DNA of 64,000 nucleotides from NCBI RefSeq assembly GCF_017357225.1, contig NZ_CP071604.1, positions 1,367,001-1,431,000 of the forward strand. Reading direction: 5' to 3'. The translations under genes were made by a program, and so were the position numbers. Positions 9,033-18,181 of the stretch are shown piece by piece. The DNA is from Rhizobium binae. GTDB taxonomy: Bacteria; Pseudomonadota; Alphaproteobacteria; Rhizobiales; Rhizobiaceae. The first letter of the stretch is position 1, and every line of letters starts with the position of its first letter. The notes under the pieces were generated by a model. That model had not been told where the DNA came from, did not search any database, and saw only the letters and a list, made by a program, of their open reading frames with translations.

Positions 9033-10019
9033 TCAGCGCGACCGCCGTCCGAGCATGCGCATGTCGCGCTGCACCGGTGCCTGGCGGACGAAGCGGTGGC
9101 TTTCCGTTTCCTCGAGCGCTGGCGTAACAGCCGCCTCCGGATTGTAGGTATAGCGGTCGGCGCGCCGCCAGGCCTCTACTCTTTCGTGGCATTCTTCCGG
9201 ATCGAGCGCATCGAGCACCATCCAGGCGCGCGTGACATGATGCTGCTGTTCGCCCAGGTGCGGATAGAACCGTTCCAGCACGAAGACGGAGTCGAGAAAG
9301 CCCATGCCGAGGCTCGTCAACGTCGTGGCGAGCTGCTGGCCCGATAGATCGAGCATGATGCGCTCGGCAAGCCAGCGGCTGGCGGAAAGCGTGTCGGCGA
9401 GCGCGGTTGCGAAATGGGTTGCCTCGCGCGAGCGGGCAAAGCGCACCAGCAGCGCCTCCTGAATGTCGGTCAGCGTGCGCAGGCCGAGCCTGTCGTCGTC
9501 CTTGCGGCCTAGATGGCCGGCAAGGTCGAGAATGCGCTCGCGCAACGCCTCTTCATTGGCGAGACGCTGTTGCGCCAGCGCTTCGGCCTCGTTGCTCTCT
9601 GCCCGGGTCGGCGACAGCGGCACGGCCTCCGATTCTGTGATCGGCGCTGCGGGGGGCGCCGAGCGCGGCTGGGTCTGGCGCAACGCTACCAGCGCGTCGA
9701 TGACCTTGGGCGAGAGCGAGTCGCGGCTGACGATCGCCTTGACATGGGCTGCGCCCTGCATGCGCGCAATGGTAATCAGCGTGTCGTCGGCAATGGCCTT
9801 GGAGGCGGCAAGAAAGGGTGCTGCGATCTCGATCGGCTGATTGCCGATGAATAGCGCCACGGCTGCCGGCATGGTCTGGCATTGGGAAAGGGCGGCGACC
9901 GCCTGGCGCTTGGCTTCGTCGGAGGAGGCCTGGAACAGCGGTGTGAAAAGCTCGGCGAATTGGCGCAGTTCGGATCGTGTCGGATGAGACAGGCTCTCGA
10001 AACTGCTGACAGTCGCCAT
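9033..10019 (-). CDS. DUF2336 family protein
   Basis: 328 residues starting at the ATG at 10019 (MATVSSFESLSHPTRSELRQ). An upstream extension of the frame to 10619 is ignored because it has no protein-like composition. The sequence is mostly helical. It starts with the DUF2336 pattern RQFAELFTPLF, has leucine-rich HEAT-like helices and a central Ala/Pro-rich linker (about residues 120-150), and ends in basic residues. DUF2336 proteins are alphaproteobacterial with no settled function. It converges on DUF1491 with about 20 bases between stops. Confidence 0.85.
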   Translation of the reverse strand: MATVSSFESLSHPTRSELRQFAELFTPLFQASSDEAKRQAVAALSQCQTMPAAVALFIGNQPIEIAAPFLAASKAIADDTLITIARMQGAAHVKAIVSRDSLSPKVIDALVALRQTQPRSAPPAAPITESEAVPLSPTRAESNEAEALAQQRLANEEALRERILDLAGHLGRKDDDRLGLRTLTDIQEALLVRFARSREATHFATALADTLSASRWLAERIMLDLSGQQLATTLTSLGMGFLDSVFVLERFYPHLGEQQHHVTRAWMVLDALDPEECHERVEAWRRADRYTYNPEAAVTPALEETESHRFVRQAPVQRDMRMLGRRSR

Positions 10020-11051
10020 TAACACCACGTCCTTTTTCCTGACGGCCAAGGGGCCCTCGAGGTCTCGAAACCGGTCACGCACATGCACACCCTGAAAACG
10101 CAGAACCAAGGGAACCGTGGGCCGATAGCGCTGGCGGAACACCTGTCGGATCGCACGGATATGAACAAATCCTACACCGGTACGGTTAATGGATGTTGAA
10201 GACTTTATTAAAATGCTACAGAAATATACACGTAGCGATTGTGGCCTGATGGTCGGCAACGAAAATTCCGTGGCTGTTGAAGGGCTGCAGCGGCGGGTTT
10301 CGATCGCTGTTTCGACCGCGGCAAATCGTAGCCTTGTTGTCCTCGGGTGCGGTGTGCAGCAGCTTTGCGCGGCAGTCATCGTTACGCTGCGGATCATGTT
10401 TGGTGCCGCAGGCGGCGTCTTAAGGCCCGCGCTCTTGATATGCCGTCGGCGCCGCAGCGCTACGTCACCGGGGTCGTCGGACAAGAAAGGGAGAAACAAG
10501 GGGCACGGACTGTTGCCCTTCGCTGTCGCTCGAACCCGGAAAGATTCGCGGTCGGCGATGGCTGCAAACCGCCCTCCCGATTGAGGGCGGATCGAGGCCG
10601 ATCCTGGGCGGCGGCGCAACGGATGTCGGGCTGACGCATATTTGCAACACCCGCACCGCTTTCGGCATGCCGGTCGTCTCTACATCGTCAACTATATGAA
10701 TTATATCTAATTTTATCCTTTGGCGGGTTTCCGGACCCCGCGCAGGCGGCATGAAACCAAATTGGCGTTTCAGGCGTTGAAGAGGAAGTGACGGGAACTG
10801 TGTTTGGCAATCGCTGAATATTAGTAAACTGTTAACTGTCATGTGTCTCAATTCGGACAGGAACGACGCGATTTGAGTGTTTGGATCGTTGAAACTCCGC
10901 ATCACGGTATTTCAGTCAGGTGCCGTGGGAAAGGCGCGAATGCCCTCGGTTCGGTCATGCCGGCACCGCAGGACGCGCCGGCCCGCACATTGGCGGGCAG
11001 GGTGAAATCCATCGCAAGTTCATCCGTCTCGGGCAGTGCATGGAGACGAGA
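10020..11051. other. Long intergenic region without a convincing gene
   Basis: About 1.03 kb between the DUF2336 start and a small plus-strand gene. Several open frames exist on both strands, but none has a good ribosome-binding site or protein-like sequence. A perfect 8-bp hairpin (CCGCCCTC / GAGGGCGG) lies at 10569-10590 with a 6-base loop and no T-run. The stretch 10690-10860 is AT-rich and may hold promoters. The size suggests an unrecognised small RNA or a decayed gene, but I cannot show either. Confidence 0.4.
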
Positions 11052-11234
11052 ATGGCAATAGTAGTCGCATTGGCGGATCGGCGACCGCGGACGCCGCGTC
11101 CTCAGGACAAGGAACCCCGCGAAGCCAAGATCCTCTGGTTCACCGGCGTCCGCTACGAGCGGCTGGCTGAGAGCCCCAGACATGGCCCGGCGCTCACGCC
11201 GCGCGCCAGCAAAAGTAACGTGGCTCAACCTTAG
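11052..11234 (+). CDS. Small conserved-looking protein of 60 residues
   Basis: The ATG at 11052 follows GGAG by 7 bases and opens a 60-codon frame. The product begins MAIVVALADRRPRTPRP and has the compact motif ILWFTGVRYER (about residues 27-37), which I recall from short unannotated proteins of rhizobia. The C-terminus is basic. It overlaps the end of the convergent DUF1254-like gene by 4 bases. No function can be assigned. The good start site and the hydrophobic-aromatic core argue that it is real. Confidence 0.55.
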   Translation: MAIVVALADRRPRTPRPQDKEPREAKILWFTGVRYERLAESPRHGPALTPRASKSNVAQP

Positions 11235-11779
11235 CGGGCGCTGAACTGCTCGCAGCCGGCTTCCGTCAGGAAGTTTCGCGCCGCCTCGTCGAAACTCGCC
11301 TGCGGCGCCAGCGTCCGCAACACGGCGTAACCGTCCGGCCGCGCCATTTCGACCAGGATCGCCTGTTGCAGTTCCCGCGGCAGGTTCTTGCGCAGGTCCG
11401 TCAGCTGGATCGGACCGCCGGCCAGCACATCGAGCGCGCCGCCGACCGAAGTCCGATCATTCATGCTGAAGACCTCGTTGGAGGCGCTGTCGTAGATGGC
11501 AATCGACCAGAAGGGCACATTGCCCCTGGCGGTGAAATGCACCGGCCCATCCTCGACGTCGAAGGAGCAGACGGCGGTGCGAACAAAGGGATCGCCATTG
11601 GCAAGCCCCGCCTCGTCATACTCGTCGTTCAGCAGGTAGAAATTGTTGAGGTCGCCTTCCGCCTCGATGCGGGTCGCCGCGTCCCTGCCGGTGAAATGCG
11701 GCAGCGAAAGGATGATGACAAGATGCAGAAGCGCTGCACCGAAAAGGCCGGTCAGGATGGCGAAAACGACCCTAAGCAT
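11231..11779 (-). CDS. DUF1254-like membrane-anchored protein
   Basis: 182 residues with one N-terminal membrane helix (about residues 3-26) and a globular part containing FTARGNVPFWSIAIYDSASN, a pattern of the DUF1254 half of DUF1254/DUF1214 proteins. In many bacteria the two domains are fused in one secreted protein; here they are on adjacent genes that overlap by 8 bases, this one second in the operon. The function is unknown. A periplasmic location is likely from the signal anchor. Confidence 0.7.
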   Translation of the reverse strand: MLRVVFAILTGLFGAALLHLVIILSLPHFTGRDAATRIEAEGDLNNFYLLNDEYDEAGLANGDPFVRTAVCSFDVEDGPVHFTARGNVPFWSIAIYDSASNEVFSMNDRTSVGGALDVLAGGPIQLTDLRKNLPRELQQAILVEMARPDGYAVLRTLAPQASFDEAARNFLTEAGCEQFSAR

Positions 11780-12359
11780 TGCCGCACCCGGTCTTGGTAA
11801 GCTTGGGCATGGCGAGGTCGATCACGCCGGAACTACCGGCCGTCGGCGTATCGAACAAGGTCAGCACCAGCCGGAAAGTGCCGGCCTGCGGCAGGGCCAG
11901 CCAATTGCCCGGCTCGGCGACGGCGGAGATCTCGATCGAGAAGCTGCTGTCGGGCTGGCGCAGCACCGTCCAGGAATTCAGCGCCGAAGGAAGCCCGGAC
12001 TTCACCGCCGCCGGATTGCCGCCATTATCGGCGGTAAAGAGCGTCCACAGCCGGGCGGGCGGGGTCTGCCCGCTGATGCGGTAGCGGCAACCGGCATTCA
12101 GCCGCGCCCCCTCGTCGTCGACGCTCGCCGTGAAGGTCAGCCCCTCGGCGCTGCCATAGAGCAGCTTGCCGGCGCGCGCCCGGTGCGATTTTGCGTAAGG
12201 ATCGGCATCGACTGTCTGCAGCGCCGGAAAAGCCTCCCAGGCGCCAAGCTTGATCGCTCCGAAACCCTGCGTCGCATCCAGCGCATACAGCGAAATCATG
12301 ATCCCGCCGCCAAAGGCAACGATCAGCGTGATCAGGATGAAAAGGGGGAATCGAAACAC
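11772..12359 (-). CDS. DUF1214 domain protein
   Basis: 195 residues with an N-terminal membrane helix (FPLFILITLIVAFGGGIMIS). The C-terminal DUF1214 beta-sandwich features are visible: LNSWTVLRQPDSSFSIEI, then GNWLALPQAGTFRLVLTLFD near residues 145-170. It is the first gene of a two-gene minus-strand operon, and its 3' end overlaps the DUF1254-like partner. The pair may form a complex in the periplasm equivalent to the fused protein; this is inferred from domain architecture elsewhere. Confidence 0.72.
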   Translation of the reverse strand: MFRFPLFILITLIVAFGGGIMISLYALDATQGFGAIKLGAWEAFPALQTVDADPYAKSHRARAGKLLYGSAEGLTFTASVDDEGARLNAGCRYRISGQTPPARLWTLFTADNGGNPAAVKSGLPSALNSWTVLRQPDSSFSIEISAVAEPGNWLALPQAGTFRLVLTLFDTPTAGSSGVIDLAMPKLTKTGCGNA

Positions 12360-12489
12360 GTCATGACCTTGGAAACCATATCCGATGGAAGGGTTACCAC
12401 TGATTCTGGCAGGGTGGAATGCCGTGCGACGACATGGACGTCGATCTGTCCAGAGGCGTGCGCAAGCGCGCCGTTGACTTGCCTCTCAC

Positions 12490-12540
12490 CTTCACCCTAA
12501 CCCTCTCCCCGTAAACGCGGTGAGGGGACGTGCCATGCAA
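12490..12540. repeat. Degenerate CTCTCCCCG-type intergenic repeat
   Basis: The sequence around CACCCTAACCCTCTCCCCG followed by GGTGAGGGGACG resembles the common proteobacterial CCCTCTCCCC/GGGGAGAGGG intergenic palindrome in decayed form. The rest of the roughly 290-base gap between the DUF1214 gene and the penicillin-binding protein gene shows nothing else I can name. Confidence 0.4.
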
Positions 12541-12650
12541 GCGTTCAGCGAGGGACGGAGAGGTCGCCGCTATCTCCTCGGCCGCAAGCGGGGGGCCGAA
12601 GGACGGTGCCGGCAGGCGAGGGGCTGATCTCGCCGATCTCCTGGATTGGG

Positions 12651-14834
12651 CTACTGCGCGCTCGCGACCTTCTGCGGCGTAAGCGGGGCTGCTTCCTTCA
12701 GCTTTTTGCCGAGGTCTTTCAGAATATTCGTCGATTGTACCGAGAGCATGCGCGGCCGGATGAGTTGCGGCAAGCCGTCCTGCGGCTTGACGGCGGCCGT
12801 CTTGGCGACTTCCTTGTTCGAGGGTGGGGGATTTTCGACGCCTGGGATGGCCCGCAGCGTCACCCCCTGATGCGCGTAATCCATGGCGCGCTTGAAGGTC
12901 ATTGCCGGCAGCGAGCCGCCGGTCATGTTGTTGGTCGAGGTGTAGTCGTCATTGCCGAACCAGACGGCGCAGGTGTAGTTGCCGGTGAAACCGACGAACC
13001 AGGCATCGCGATAGGCCTGTGTCGTGCCGGTCTTGCCGGCGGTCAAAATGCCGTTGTCGAGAGCCGCCTTGCGCGCCGTGCCGACATAGGGTACGCGCGA
13101 CAGCATCTGGTTCATATAGGCGTCGGCCTGTTCCGACAGCACGCGTTTGGCGGCCGGCTCGTCGCGGTCGAAATCATAGAGCACATCGCCCTCGTAATCG
13201 AGGATCTGGCTGATGCCGTGGCGGCGCGACTGGTAGCCGCCGGCCGGGAAGGTGGCATAGGCGGTCGCCTGGTCGAGCACCGTCACCTCGGACGTGCCGA
13301 TCGGAATGGTGACGTCGTCGCGGATCGGCGTTTCGACCCCGAGGTTCTTCGCCATCGCCCGGATCGGCTGGATGCCGAGCTTCTCCTTGGCGAGCCGCAC
13401 CGGCACGGTGTTGATCGACTGGGCGATGGCGGTCTCGAGCGTGATGCGGCCGACATAGCGGTTGGCGTAATTGTGCGGGCTCCAGTTGCCCCAGGAGATC
13501 GGCGCGTCGACGATCGTCGTCTGCGGCGTCATCCCGCTCTCCATCGCCAGGGCATAGGTATAGACCTTGAAGGAGGAGCCCGGCTGGCGCAGCGCCTTGG
13601 TGGCGCGGTTGAACTGGCTTTCGCCGTAATCGCGGCCGCCGACCATGGCGCGCACGGCGCCGCCATTCTCGATCATCACCATGGCGCCCTGCTTGGTGTG
13701 ATAGGCCTCGCCATATTCGCGCAGTGACGTTTCGACCGAATCCTCGGCCGCCTTCTGGATCCCCATGTCGATCGTCGTGCGCACGATCAGCGAATGCTGG
13801 TGGAAGCGCGGTGAAAGCCGCTGCACCTCGTCGAAAGCCCAGTCGAGGAAGAAATCGGGCGATTCCACTTGATTGCGGTCGACGACGGTGGCCGGATTGC
13901 GCCGGGCAGCGATCACCTGGCCCTCGGTCATCAGCCCGCTCTGCACGAGATTGGTCAGCACCTCGTTGGCGCGGGCGCGGGCGGCCGGCAGGTTGACATG
14001 CGGCGCATATTTGGCCGGGGCCTTGAATAGGCCGGCCAGCATGGCGGATTCGGCGAGGTTCACATCGGTGATGTTCTTGCCGAAATAGAATTGCGCCGCC
14101 GCCGCCGCGCCGAAGGTGCCGCCGCCCATATAGGCGCGGTCGAGATAGGTGGAGAGGATTTGCTTCTTGGAGAGGTTAGCCTCAAGCCAGAGCGCCAGGA
14201 AGGCTTCGGTGATCTTGCGGTCGATCGAGCGCTCGTTGGAGAGGAACAGGTTCTTGGCGAGCTGCTGGGTCAGCGTCGAGCCTCCCTGCACTACTTCGCC
14301 AGCCTGGGCGTTGGTGACCATGGCGCGGAAGAGACCGATGGCGTCGATGCCGAAATGGTCGAAGAAGCGCCGGTCTTCGGTAGCGAGCACCGATTTGATC
14401 AGCGAATCCGGCAGCTCGTCGATCGGCACGGAATTCTGATGGATGACGCCGCGATGGCCGATGACGTTGCCGTAGCGGTCGGTGAAGGTGACGGCGAAAT
14501 CGCCGCGGTTGCGCCAGTCCTCCTTGGTCGCTTCGAAGGCCGGCTGGGCAAGCGCCAGCATCAGCACCGCGCCGACCGTGCCGAGGGTCAAGCCTTCGCC
14601 GGCCAGTTCGAAGACGATGCGCTTCCAGCCTCGCACGCGGAAACGGCGGAAGAAGATGGTGGTGTCTTCCCAGATCTCGGCGGCGCGGAAGCCGGCGTTC
14701 CAGACGGTCGAATCGATCCACGAATCGATGCGCAGCAGAATGTGACGGCTCTTCGCCGGCCGCCTGCCCGTGTCGGCCGCCTGCTTTTCTGCCCCTTTTT
14801 CAGGCCCTTTTTCAGGGTTGTCCGGATCCTGCAC
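12651..14834 (-). CDS. Class A penicillin-binding protein (bifunctional transglycosylase/transpeptidase)
   Basis: 727 residues from a GTG at 14834 (VQDPDNPEKG), chosen because the frame upstream runs into the divergent gene and has no protein-like sequence. A basic cytoplasmic N-terminus precedes one membrane helix. The GT51 transglycosylase domain shows EDRRFFDHFGID with its catalytic Glu, then GGSTLTQQLAKNLFL. The transpeptidase domain has the active-site GSSFK, QSINT and GKTGTTQ motifs. It polymerises and cross-links peptidoglycan in the periplasm. The C-terminus is Pro/Lys-rich. The call is PBP1A-like; the exact paralogue is not certain. Confidence 0.92.
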   Translation of the reverse strand: MQDPDNPEKGPEKGAEKQAADTGRRPAKSRHILLRIDSWIDSTVWNAGFRAAEIWEDTTIFFRRFRVRGWKRIVFELAGEGLTLGTVGAVLMLALAQPAFEATKEDWRNRGDFAVTFTDRYGNVIGHRGVIHQNSVPIDELPDSLIKSVLATEDRRFFDHFGIDAIGLFRAMVTNAQAGEVVQGGSTLTQQLAKNLFLSNERSIDRKITEAFLALWLEANLSKKQILSTYLDRAYMGGGTFGAAAAAQFYFGKNITDVNLAESAMLAGLFKAPAKYAPHVNLPAARARANEVLTNLVQSGLMTEGQVIAARRNPATVVDRNQVESPDFFLDWAFDEVQRLSPRFHQHSLIVRTTIDMGIQKAAEDSVETSLREYGEAYHTKQGAMVMIENGGAVRAMVGGRDYGESQFNRATKALRQPGSSFKVYTYALAMESGMTPQTTIVDAPISWGNWSPHNYANRYVGRITLETAIAQSINTVPVRLAKEKLGIQPIRAMAKNLGVETPIRDDVTIPIGTSEVTVLDQATAYATFPAGGYQSRRHGISQILDYEGDVLYDFDRDEPAAKRVLSEQADAYMNQMLSRVPYVGTARKAALDNGILTAGKTGTTQAYRDAWFVGFTGNYTCAVWFGNDDYTSTNNMTGGSLPAMTFKRAMDYAHQGVTLRAIPGVENPPPSNKEVAKTAAVKPQDGLPQLIRPRMLSVQSTNILKDLGKKLKEAAPLTPQKVASAQ

Positions 14835-15029
14835 GTCCTGTATTCCCGCCTGATCGCGCTTGCTTCCTGTCCGGCCGCCGGAAAGCGGCGAAAGCGCGAG
14901 GCCCGATGGGCCTGAAAGCTCTCCGATACCAGGAGCATGCTGAAGAATTGATTGATTTTGTGGCGGATAACAAGAGAGTAGAGTGGCGGTCACGCGAATT
15001 TTGCGGGCCGCTGTTGCAAGAAACGAACG

Positions 15030-15512
15030 ATGAACAATCTGCCCTTCTGGAAGAGCAAGACGCTGGCCGAAATGACCGCCCCCGAATGGGAAAGCCTTTG
15101 CGACGGCTGCGGTCTCTGTTGTCTCAACAAGATCGAGGAATGGGATAGCGGCGATATCTATTTCACCTCGGTCAGCTGCAAGCTGCTCGACGGCCAGAGC
15201 TGTCGCTGCTCGAGCTATGGGAACCGCTGGGACTTCGTGCCGGATTGCGTACAGCTGACCAAGGAGAATGTTCCCGACATCGCCTGGCTGCCGCCGACCT
15301 GCGGCTATCGGCTGATTAACGAGGGCCGCGATCTCTACTGGTGGCATCCGCTCGTCTCCGGTGACCCCGAAACGGTTCATGCCGCCGGCATTTCTGCCCG
15401 CGGCCGCACGATCAGTGAAACAGAGATCGATATCGAGGATCTCGAGGATTACGTCGTCGACTGGCCGCTGACTGTCGGCGAGGCGAAGGACGAGGAAGAG
15501 GAAGAGGCGTAA
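15030..15512 (+). CDS. UPF0260 / YcgN family cysteine-cluster protein
   Basis: 160 residues matching YcgN-type UPF0260 proteins. The N-terminal [11 protein letters not shown] (about residues 24-34) is the signature CxxCxxCC cluster, and further cysteines follow ([30 protein letters not shown]). The pattern suggests a metal or iron-sulfur site, but the function of the family is unsettled. The C-terminus is acidic and ends in a run of Glu. It is divergent from the penicillin-binding protein gene, so both promoters must lie in 14835-15029. Confidence 0.9.
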   Translation: MNNLPFWKSKTLAEMTAPEWESLCDGCGLCCLNKIEEWDSGDIYFTSVSCKLLDGQSCRCSSYGNRWDFVPDCVQLTKENVPDIAWLPPTCGYRLINEGRDLYWWHPLVSGDPETVHAAGISARGRTISETEIDIEDLEDYVVDWPLTVGEAKDEEEEEA

Positions 15513-15518
15513 GCGGGC

Positions 15519-16079
15519 TCACGCTTTCACTGCGGCGAGAAAGCGCCGCAGTTCCGTCTCCACATAGGCGGCCACCGGCCCGTCTGCGCTGAAACCCCAC
15601 CAGGTCAGCGAGCCCTGCCATTGCGCCAGCATCAGCCGGGCGATCGTCTCCGGCGCTTGCGCCGATGCGAAACAGCCGGCGATCACTGTCGTTAGTGCCT
15701 TGCCCCAGGCCGCGCCCCGGGCCCGCAGCACCGGATCGCGGAAGTCTTCGCGAAGCAGCAGCAGTCCCTCGCCATAGGCGGCGGCATTGTCGCCGTAATC
15801 CTGCGACAGGCCGACCAGCAGCGCGACCGCACCGTCCGGCGTTTTCGGCACGCTTTCGGCGAGCCTTGCCGTTTCCGCATCCAGCCTGTCCCAGGCATAG
15901 AGCAGGGCTGCGCGCAGCATCGCCGCCTTCGTGGCAAAACGCTGCACCAGTGTCGAGCCGGACAGGCCGCTTGCCTTCGCCACCGCCGCAAAAGTCGCCG
16001 CGTCCGGTCCTTCCGCCTGGATCAGCGCCAGCACCATGGCGAGAAGCTGCTCATCGGAAAGGGTACGGCGGCGCGGCAT
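15519..16079 (-). CDS. TetR family transcriptional regulator
   Basis: 186 residues starting at the ATG at 16079 (MPRRRTLSDEQLL). The frame remains open far upstream but lies antisense to the neighbouring dehydrogenase gene. The helix-turn-helix is AAVAKASGLSGSTLVQRFAT (about residues 31-50), and the C-terminal helices form the ligand domain. It is divergent from a short-chain dehydrogenase, with the palindrome AACGAACATTCGTT between them at 16111-16124. It therefore probably represses itself and that enzyme until a ligand binds. Confidence 0.88.
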   Translation of the reverse strand: MPRRRTLSDEQLLAMVLALIQAEGPDAATFAAVAKASGLSGSTLVQRFATKAAMLRAALLYAWDRLDAETARLAESVPKTPDGAVALLVGLSQDYGDNAAAYGEGLLLLREDFRDPVLRARGAAWGKALTTVIAGCFASAQAPETIARLMLAQWQGSLTWWGFSADGPVAAYVETELRRFLAAVKA

Positions 16080-16110
16080 GAAATTCCCTCTTGCATCCAG
16101 CTGGTTTATG

Positions 16111-16124
16111 AACGAACATTCGTT
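16111..16124. promoter_or_regulatory. Probable TetR operator between the TetR and SDR genes
   Basis: AACGAACATTCGTT is a perfect inverted repeat (6-2-6) placed 32 bases before the regulator start and 46 bases before the dehydrogenase start. Flanking bases extend the symmetry to ATxAACGAA on each arm. Position and symmetry fit a TetR dimer site. Confidence 0.65.
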
Positions 16125-16169
16125 TATATGCAATGGGCGCTTGTCGGTTCTAACTCGGAGGATGGCGAA

Positions 16170-17084
16170 ATGACAGCGGGCTTGCGGGAGAAAGTGGCTT
16201 TGGTCGCCGGTGCGACCCGCGGTGCGGGCCGCGGTATCGCGGTGGAACTCGGCGCGGCCGGCGCAACGGTTTATGTGACGGGGCGCACGACGCGCGCCCA
16301 TCAATCCGAATATGCGAGGCCGGAGACGATCGAGGAGACGGCCGAGCTGGTCACCTCGGCGGGCGGCAGGGGCATTGCCGTGCAGGTGGATCATCTGGTC
16401 GCCGGCGAAGTCGAGGCGCTGGTCGCCCGCATCCGGGCCGAGTCCGGAAGGCTCGATATTCTCGTCAATGACATCTGGGGCTGCGAGAAGCTGTTCGAAT
16501 GGGACAAAGCCGTCTGGGAGCATTCGTTGGACAAGGGGTTGCGCATGCTGCAGCTCGGCGTCGAGACGCATCTGATCACCGCCCATTACGCGCTGGCGCT
16601 GATGATCGAACGGCCGGGCGGACTGCTGGTCGAGGTCACCGACGGCACGGCGGAATACAACGCCGCGCATTACCGGCTGTCGCCCTTTTACGACCTCGTC
16701 AAGACAAGCATCACCCGCATGGCCTGGGCGCATGCCCAGGATCTGGCCAAGCACGGCGCCACCGCGATTGCAATCACGCCCGGCTGGCTGCGCTCCGAAA
16801 TGATGCTGGAGGCCTATGGCGTCAGCGAGGCGAACTGGCGCGACGCGACGAAGGTCCAGCCGCACTTTGCCATTTCCGAAACGCCGCGCTTTGTCGGCCG
16901 CGCGGTGGCGGCGATCGCTGCCGATTCCGATCGCGCCCGCTGGAACGGCCAGTCGCTGTCGAGCGGCGGGCTGGCCAAAGTCTACGGCTTTGACGACATC
17001 GACGGGTCCCGGCCGGATTGCTGGCGCTACCTGATGGAAGTGCAGGGGCCGGGCAAGCCAGCGGATGTGACTGGCTACCGCTGA
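16170..17084 (+). CDS. Short-chain dehydrogenase/reductase, DHRS1-like
   Basis: 304 residues from the ATG at 16170, preceded by GGAGG. The cofactor loop is GATRGAGRGIA (about residues 14-24), and the following TGRTTR suggests NADP(H) preference. The catalytic YDLVK (Tyr-x3-Lys) is present, but the usual Ser before it is not evident: the region reads VEVTDGTAEYN. The NNAG-like segment is NDIWG. These features resemble the DHRS1 branch of SDRs. It is divergent from a TetR gene that probably controls it. The substrate is unknown. Confidence 0.85.
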   Translation: MTAGLREKVALVAGATRGAGRGIAVELGAAGATVYVTGRTTRAHQSEYARPETIEETAELVTSAGGRGIAVQVDHLVAGEVEALVARIRAESGRLDILVNDIWGCEKLFEWDKAVWEHSLDKGLRMLQLGVETHLITAHYALALMIERPGGLLVEVTDGTAEYNAAHYRLSPFYDLVKTSITRMAWAHAQDLAKHGATAIAITPGWLRSEMMLEAYGVSEANWRDATKVQPHFAISETPRFVGRAVAAIAADSDRARWNGQSLSSGGLAKVYGFDDIDGSRPDCWRYLMEVQGPGKPADVTGYR

Positions 17085-17092
17085 GCGTTCTT

Positions 17093-17432
17093 AGAGCCTT
17101 TCCGGGTTAGATTGAAGCATTCTGCCGGTGCAGGTTTTCGTCAGGGCAAAGGCGATTGGCGAAGGGCATACCTCAAAGTACGTCCGAGCCGATCGCCTTT
17201 GATCCTGGCTAGAGATGCCCGGCCCACCGGCCGCACCGCTTCGCCGTGGCTAAGCGATAAGTTCGTCGGGCGATTCTGGAGTCTTGCAGATTTGCCGAGC
17301 AAATCTGCGGGAGGGTTGGCTGAAACGGGCCGGCCGGCTTGGTCGTAGAGTCGGGCTACGACGCGCGCCGGCCGGTCGACCATCCGACTCCGCTTGAGCC
17401 AACAGAATGATTCATCTAGCCCGGAAAGGCTC
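17093..17432. repeat. MITE-like palindromic repeat, copy 2 (longer variant)
   Basis: It shares its first roughly 130 bases and its last roughly 60 bases with the element at 2366-2582, including the terminal AGAGCCTTTCCGGG and CCCGGAAAGGCTC arms. It carries about 120 extra bases in the middle, with further small palindromes (GCAGATTTG / CAAATCTGC). The 3' arm lacks an AA found in copy 1. It sits directly after a dehydrogenase gene and before two other palindromic repeats. Confidence 0.8.
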
Positions 17433-17433
17433 A

Positions 17434-17546
17434 AGAACAGATGATTTAGGCCCAGTGGGCCTAAAATCTGAATCCTGTTCTAAATATGGAGTTAGAGCAT
17501 GATGTCGTCCGAAAACCGCTCACACGTTTCGGCATCATGCTCTAAA
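17434..17546. repeat. Two adjacent rhizobial intergenic palindromes (RIME-like)
   Basis: The first palindrome (17434-17481) nests AGAACAG / CTGTTCT around AGGCCCA-G-TGGGCCT. The second (about 17492-17546) has arms TTAGAGCATGATG and CATCATGCTCTAA around CCGAAAACCGCTCACACGTT. The second sequence type is very common between genes in Rhizobium and Sinorhizobium. Such elements form hairpins in RNA and probably spread as small repeats. Confidence 0.75.
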
Positions 17547-17638
17547 TTAAGCATCGCACATCGAAGTCCAACTTCCGTTAAGTTTACAATGCCGGTGTGC
17601 GACAGGCTACTGTAGGTGCAGGCCGCCTATTACTTTGG

Positions 17639-18049
17639 TCAAACCATCCAATTGGCGTGCAATTCACTTTGTTGCACAGCTTGGCGAACTTCCCAATGTT
17701 CCACCAATTTTCCCTCCGACAGGCGGAAGAAATCGACAATAGCGAGCCCCGCATCGCCTTGTTCGCGTTGGGCGAACATATGCACTACAACGTAATCTCC
17801 TTCCGCAACGATTCGTTTCACCTCTGCTCGGACCGCGGGAAAGGTACCGCGCAACTTACGCACATAGGCCTTGAAGCCCTCGATGCCGTCCGGAATATTC
17901 GGGTTGTGCTGAATGTAAGCCTCTCCGAAATATCGGCTGGCGGCCTCGAGATCGCCAAGGTTGACTGCCTTTTCGATGAAGTCGAGTACGATCGCCTTGT
18001 TCCGCTCGGTGGTTAACATGCCGTGATTGTTCTCGCGATCATCGTGCAT
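17639..18049 (-). CDS. SnoaL-like / ester cyclase family protein
   Basis: 136 residues, or 126 if translation starts at the inner Met at 18019. The sequence fits the NTF2-like SnoaL fold: NKAIVLDFIEKAVNLGD, then AYIQHNPNIPDGIEGF, and GLAIVDFFRLSEGKLVEHWE. The conserved HNP and EHWE regions are typical of this group of small cone-shaped proteins, which may be cyclases, isomerases or simple binding proteins. It is divergent from an AraC-type regulator and probably under its control. This locus is more AT-rich than the genes to its left. Confidence 0.82.
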   Translation of the reverse strand: MHDDRENNHGMLTTERNKAIVLDFIEKAVNLGDLEAASRYFGEAYIQHNPNIPDGIEGFKAYVRKLRGTFPAVRAEVKRIVAEGDYVVVHMFAQREQGDAGLAIVDFFRLSEGKLVEHWEVRQAVQQSELHANWMV

Positions 18050-18181
18050 GGGTTTAGGTCCTTTCTTCGATTAGTGAAAGAGTAGTGTTGCTTGCGTGAC
18101 AAGGACTATTCGGTTTACGATCGACGGACGATGGCCGAAACTGACGATTTCTTATCCGGTCGTCTCAGAATTGGAACTGCC

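Noticed and set aside
10189..10584. 131-codon plus-strand frame in the 1-kb gap
   Set aside because: It has no ribosome-binding site, an Arg-rich shadow-like second half, and a competing frame on the other strand; I treat the region as non-coding.
12606..13727. 373-codon frame antisense to the penicillin-binding protein gene
   Set aside because: It is a GC-skewed shadow, with Arg/Gly/His-rich composition typical of the reverse strand of a real gene.
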